Shown: positions 36,425 through 39,403 of the stretch, one piece after another
Layout: the number at the start of each line of letters is the position of its first letter
Numbering within the stretch: the first letter of the stretch is position 1
Notes under the pieces: model-generated
Databases searched by the model: none
Seen by the model: the letters and a program-made list of their open reading frames with translations, nothing else
Told to the model about the DNA's origin: nothing
Assembly: GCA_910584375.1 (NCBI GenBank)
Contig: CAJUAH010000036.1
Span: 1 to 39,403, forward strand
Reading direction: 5' to 3'
Source: an uncultured Acetatifactor sp.
GTDB taxonomy: Bacteria; Bacillota; Clostridia; Lachnospirales; Lachnospiraceae
Length of the DNA stretch: 39,403 bases
Made by a program: the position numbers and the translations under genes

Positions 36425-39325
36425 ATGAGACAAAAGATAGATAAGTGTTTAAAGATAGCGCTGGGCGTAACGGGTATGATAGCGCTGCTGGTGTTCAGCG
36501 CCATGCTGGGAACCCGTATAGAGCGGGAGCGCCAGGCAGCTCTGGAGGCGCAGAAAGAACGCGTTTCTGCCATTGCCGTGGTAAATATGGACAATGGCGT
36601 GAGTGTAGGGAACGAGCAGATTAACTATGCCAGCCAGCTAATGAGTTTTCCCAATGACCATTTTGTGGTGACCGGCCTGACCGATGCCAAAGCAGGTGTA
36701 CAAAACGGTACATATGCGGCGTATGTTGTGATACCGGAGACATTTTCCGCGTCAGTGACTTCTATAGAGAATGAACCTCAAAAGGTTACTCTGGTATACG
36801 GGTACAACAGTAAACTGGTGAAAGAGGCGGAGATACAGGCCGTCAACGATATAAACGCATTTGTCGTCCTGCTGAACTCAAATATTGCCTACATGTATGT
36901 GGACGCGATCATGAATGAATTTCACCGCGTGCAGGATGATTCCTCCGTGATCCTGGCTAACGACAGTATGGAGATGGAAAGGCTTGCGAGTGTGAATGCG
37001 GCCAGTTTGATCGCAGTTGCGGAGCCTGTGGAAGAGATGTCAGTAGACAGCGAGATAGACCCGGTGGAGCTGACTGCTTATACCACGCGAAATGATTCTT
37101 TATTAGAGTATCTGTTATCGGGCTATCTGGCAGCAATGCGAAGGGGCAAAGATGACTACCAGATCATACAGGGGGAAAACGCCGAGGTCATGGCAGCGGC
37201 AGACAGTTTTCTTCAGGCATATGATACGGCTATTCAGGAAACGGTCGCGGAGCAGTCGAAGTCTTTGGCAACGGGGCGTGACAAATTGGCTGAGGCAATC
37301 GGCTTGTACAATCGGGACGTAGATGAGCAGGAGACAGCATTAAGAGGTATTTTCGCGGACATTATCAATATGCAGTTGGAAACGGACAGGAATGCCGCAG
37401 ATGCGCAGCTGCAAAAGATCATTGAAGATATAAGGGACAGAGAGGATAAAACGTTAAAGGATCTGCAGGAGCAGTGGCAAAAGAAATATCAGAGCGCGCA
37501 GAACCAATGGGAGAAAGAAAAGCAGGATCTGCGGGAACAGTGGGAGGAGAAATACCAGAGCCTACAGAATCAGTGGGAAGAGAAATACGGGACAGCGCAG
37601 GAACAGTGGGAGGAAGAATATCAGACGGCCCAAGAGCAGTGGGAGAAAGAATATCAGACGGCTCAAGAGCAGTGGGAAAAGGAAAATGAGGATCTGCAGG
37701 AACAGTGGGAGAAGAAATATCAGGCGCTGCAGGATCAATGTAATGGCAAGGGGCAGAATCTGCAAGCCCTGCAGGATCAGTGGATAAAGGCATATCAGGC
37801 CCTGCAGATCGAAACGGATAAGGAGCTTGCGCAAAAAAAAGAGGACTGTAGCGATAGTCTGGAGCAGGTGATCAGAGAGGTTTATATCCAGGGATATAAT
37901 AATGCGTTGAAAGATCTGGACGGGCAGATCGATTCGATGAAAGAAGATGTCGATTCGGAAAATATAGCTGTGAGCGTATTACAGGCGGCCCTTGAGAAAA
38001 ATAAACTGAGTGAGCCCTTGGCTCCGGAGACGGAAACGAATCTGAAGGGACATTATACGGCCGTAGACAACCATTTGAGCGGAATTTCAATTGACTGGAG
38101 TCAGTTAAACGTGACTCTTCCCACTGTATCAGGAAATGAATCGGTAAGCGGAGGAGACGCGCCCGGAGGAGAAGTGTCTGGAGGGGACAACTCTGGAGGA
38201 GAGGAACCCGGAGGAGAAGGCTCTGGAGGGGATAACTCTGAAGGAGAAGGCTCTGAAGGGGATAACTCTGGGAGAGAGGAACCCGGAGGAGAAGGTCTTG
38301 GAGGGGATAACTCAGGAGGAGAGGAACCCGGAGGAGAAGGCCCTGGAGGGGATAACTCTGGAGAGGAGGAACCTGGAGGAGAAAAGCCCGGGGGAGATAT
38401 CTCTGGAGGAGACGGAACAGGGGGAAAAGACCCTGGCGGGGAAGGTACTGGGGAAGATGCCCCTGAAGAAGACCCTGGCGGGGAAGACCCAGGGGGAAAC
38501 ATCCCCGAAGATCCCATACCGGATAAGGGGCAAGAAGTGAAATATGAGATTTCTCTGACAGCTTTCAATGATGAGGAAGTGATCGGTAATGCTGTAAAGG
38601 AAACATTTAATCTGTTTAGATTGGAAGCGGAATCCGAACATATCAACGGCGTAATACAGACATACTTCATAGATGCCCTGTCGAAGGAAAGTGAAAGGCA
38701 GATGGGGAGAATGGCGGACGCAAAACAAATGTTGAGCCAGAACATGGAGGATTACGAGAATCGTCTGTTGGGTTACGATCCGATGCAATATATAGAAAAT
38801 GCCAATCTGGTCTCGTATCTGGATGATATAGGAGCAAACGCCAGCGAAATGCTCAATAAGATAAAGCAGAATAATTCCGAATATATGCTGTATGCCTCGG
38901 AGATATATTCCGATGCAATGGAGCATACAACCAAGGCCAGAAGTTCCCTGGACAAAGCATATGCAAAGACTGAGGAAAATGTGAAGGGATGCATTGATGA
39001 CCTGATATCGTCCAGAACAGAAACCAACAGCCAAAATGCAGATATGCTGGAGGGATTTACAGACTCCTTAAAGTATACAAGGGTAGAAAGCCAGGGGAAC
39101 GCGGAAGTCTACGATTACATTGTCAACCCGGTGGTATCCCGCAGCGATGGACAGGCCGCGGCAAGTACAAATACGGCTGTGTCAAATGTAAGGAATGGGA
39201 ATCCAATAAAGACCGTAATAATCATTGTTCTGGGGCTCGGCATCCTATTGTGTCTGGCGGAAGTGATCGTGAACCTACAGCGGCAAAATAAAAAGCACGC
39301 TGATGAACCCCAGGATCTGTACTAA
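36425..39325 (+). CDS. EsaA/YhgE-like membrane protein of a probable type VII secretion system
   Basis: This 966-aa protein has one membrane helix near each end (about 10-29 and 938-956), as in EsaA/YueB and YhgE/Pip proteins. After helix 1 the signature VSAIAVVNMDNGVSVGNEQINYASQL and then YAAYVVIPETFSASV match the conserved YhgE/EsaA N-terminal domain. The large extracellular part contains an 11-residue-repeat coiled coil (347-~440), a Gly/Glu/Asp/Pro-rich low-complexity stretch (about 573-700) and more helices. YueB, the Bacillus relative, is the receptor of phage SPP1, so such proteins project through the wall. A further gene starts 57 bases downstream. The type VII assignment depends on this fold and context. 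Confidence 0.72.
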   Translation: MRQKIDKCLKIALGVTGMIALLVFSAMLGTRIERERQAALEAQKERVSAIAVVNMDNGVSVGNEQINYASQLMSFPNDHFVVTGLTDAKAGVQNGTYAAYVVIPETFSASVTSIENEPQKVTLVYGYNSKLVKEAEIQAVNDINAFVVLLNSNIAYMYVDAIMNEFHRVQDDSSVILANDSMEMERLASVNAASLIAVAEPVEEMSVDSEIDPVELTAYTTRNDSLLEYLLSGYLAAMRRGKDDYQIIQGENAEVMAAADSFLQAYDTAIQETVAEQSKSLATGRDKLAEAIGLYNRDVDEQETALRGIFADIINMQLETDRNAADAQLQKIIEDIRDREDKTLKDLQEQWQKKYQSAQNQWEKEKQDLREQWEEKYQSLQNQWEEKYGTAQEQWEEEYQTAQEQWEKEYQTAQEQWEKENEDLQEQWEKKYQALQDQCNGKGQNLQALQDQWIKAYQALQIETDKELAQKKEDCSDSLEQVIREVYIQGYNNALKDLDGQIDSMKEDVDSENIAVSVLQAALEKNKLSEPLAPETETNLKGHYTAVDNHLSGISIDWSQLNVTLPTVSGNESVSGGDAPGGEVSGGDNSGGEEPGGEGSGGDNSEGEGSEGDNSGREEPGGEGLGGDNSGGEEPGGEGPGGDNSGEEEPGGEKPGGDISGGDGTGGKDPGGEGTGEDAPEEDPGGEDPGGNIPEDPIPDKGQEVKYEISLTAFNDEEVIGNAVKETFNLFRLEAESEHINGVIQTYFIDALSKESERQMGRMADAKQMLSQNMEDYENRLLGYDPMQYIENANLVSYLDDIGANASEMLNKIKQNNSEYMLYASEIYSDAMEHTTKARSSLDKAYAKTEENVKGCIDDLISSRTETNSQNADMLEGFTDSLKYTRVESQGNAEVYDYIVNPVVSRSDGQAAASTNTAVSNVRNGNPIKTVIIIVLGLGILLCLAEVIVNLQRQNKKHADEPQDLY
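37463..37726 (+). repeat. Eight 33-bp repeats coding an 11-residue coiled-coil unit
   Basis: The units read LQEQWQKKYQS, AQNQWEKEKQD, LREQWEEKYQS, LQNQWEEKYGT, AQEQWEEEYQT, AQEQWEKEYQT, AQEQWEKENED and LQEQWEKKYQA, each with invariant QW at positions 4-5. A degenerate ninth follows. The 11-residue period predicts a right-handed or straight coiled coil rather than a heptad coil. Confidence 0.9.
38146..38520 (+). repeat. Gly/Glu/Asp-rich low-complexity repeat region
   Basis: Degenerate repeats of GGDNSGGEEPGGEG type run through about 125 codons, strongly acidic and without hydrophobic residues. This is probably an extended wall-spanning linker, and DNA-level repetition (GGAGGAGAGGAACCC) suggests length variation between strains. 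Confidence 0.85.
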
Positions 39326-39382
39326 GGTAATAGTTTAGCCTATGGCTGATTATTAAATACATACAGAAAGGAGAAAAGACAA

Positions 39383-39403
39383 ATGGGAGCAGAGAGTTTA
39401 AGA
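39383..39403 (+). CDS. Start of the next gene (7 codons, runs off right edge)
   Basis: ATG at 39383 follows AGAAAGGAG by 9 bases and encodes MGAESLR before the window ends. In operons with EsaA-like genes the neighbour is often a WXG100 (Esx) substrate or another secretion component, but seven residues do not allow identification. Confidence 0.5.

Noticed and set aside
38101..38745. Pro/Ser-rich minus-strand protein
   Set aside because: It is an antisense product of the Gly/Glu-rich repeat of the EsaA-like gene, without start signals.

Overview
The window looks like a chromosomal stretch of a gut Lachnospiraceae-type Clostridium (Firmicutes). The supporting signs are Gram-positive ribosome binding sites, sigma-A promoters, DinR/LexA-type SOS boxes, a yybP-ykoY manganese riboswitch, and a carbohydrate locus close in content to the acetylated beta-mannan loci known from Roseburia. 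No rRNA, tRNA, transposase or CRISPR array was seen.

Left part (1-7230): a phage-derived island. On the minus strand, reading leftwards from about 4850, are two small unknown proteins (80 and 131 aa), a 928-aa single-chain RNA polymerase of the QDE-1/RdRP-like double-psi-barrel type, a terminator, and then phage tail-type genes that run off the left edge. Divergent from these are a sigma-70-like factor and a DUF262/ParB-fold protein. The intergenic region holds two near-perfect LexA boxes, one exactly between the -35 and -10 of the sigma gene promoter. The working idea is a DNA-damage-induced element with its own polymerase and sigma factor, perhaps used to transcribe its late (tail) genes, comparable to YonO of phage SPbeta. 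This is the most interesting part of the window.

Middle part (7334-19052): ordinary accessory and housekeeping genes. They are a TraX-family membrane protein, a GH105 hydrolase, MntP under a manganese riboswitch, a membrane-anchored degenerate EIIA-like protein with 23-aa repeats, a GH43 glycosidase behind a large hairpin element, ClpB, a MATE exporter fused out of frame to the remains of a nucleosidase gene, and a GH32 fructosidase.

Carbohydrate locus (19280-30156, all plus strand): GH36 alpha-galactosidase, LacI regulator, cellobiose/mannobiose 2-epimerase, GH130 mannosylglucose phosphorylase, CE2 and CE17 acetylesterases, a GH1-phosphomannose isomerase fusion, and a small DUF4250-like protein. 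Together these would strip galactosyl and acetyl groups from galactoglucomannan oligosaccharides, epimerise the reducing mannose, phosphorolyse Man-Glc to Man-1-P, and feed mannose into glycolysis. No transporter lies inside the window.

Right part (30246-39403): a RACo-like ASKHA ATPase with an unusual four-cysteine N-terminus, a chemoreceptor, a small secreted or membrane protein, a BlaI/BlaR1-type regulatory pair with a coupled small secreted protein (minus strand), and the start of a probable type VII secretion operon (an EsaA/YhgE-like membrane protein with a long 11-residue-repeat coiled coil, then the first codons of another gene).
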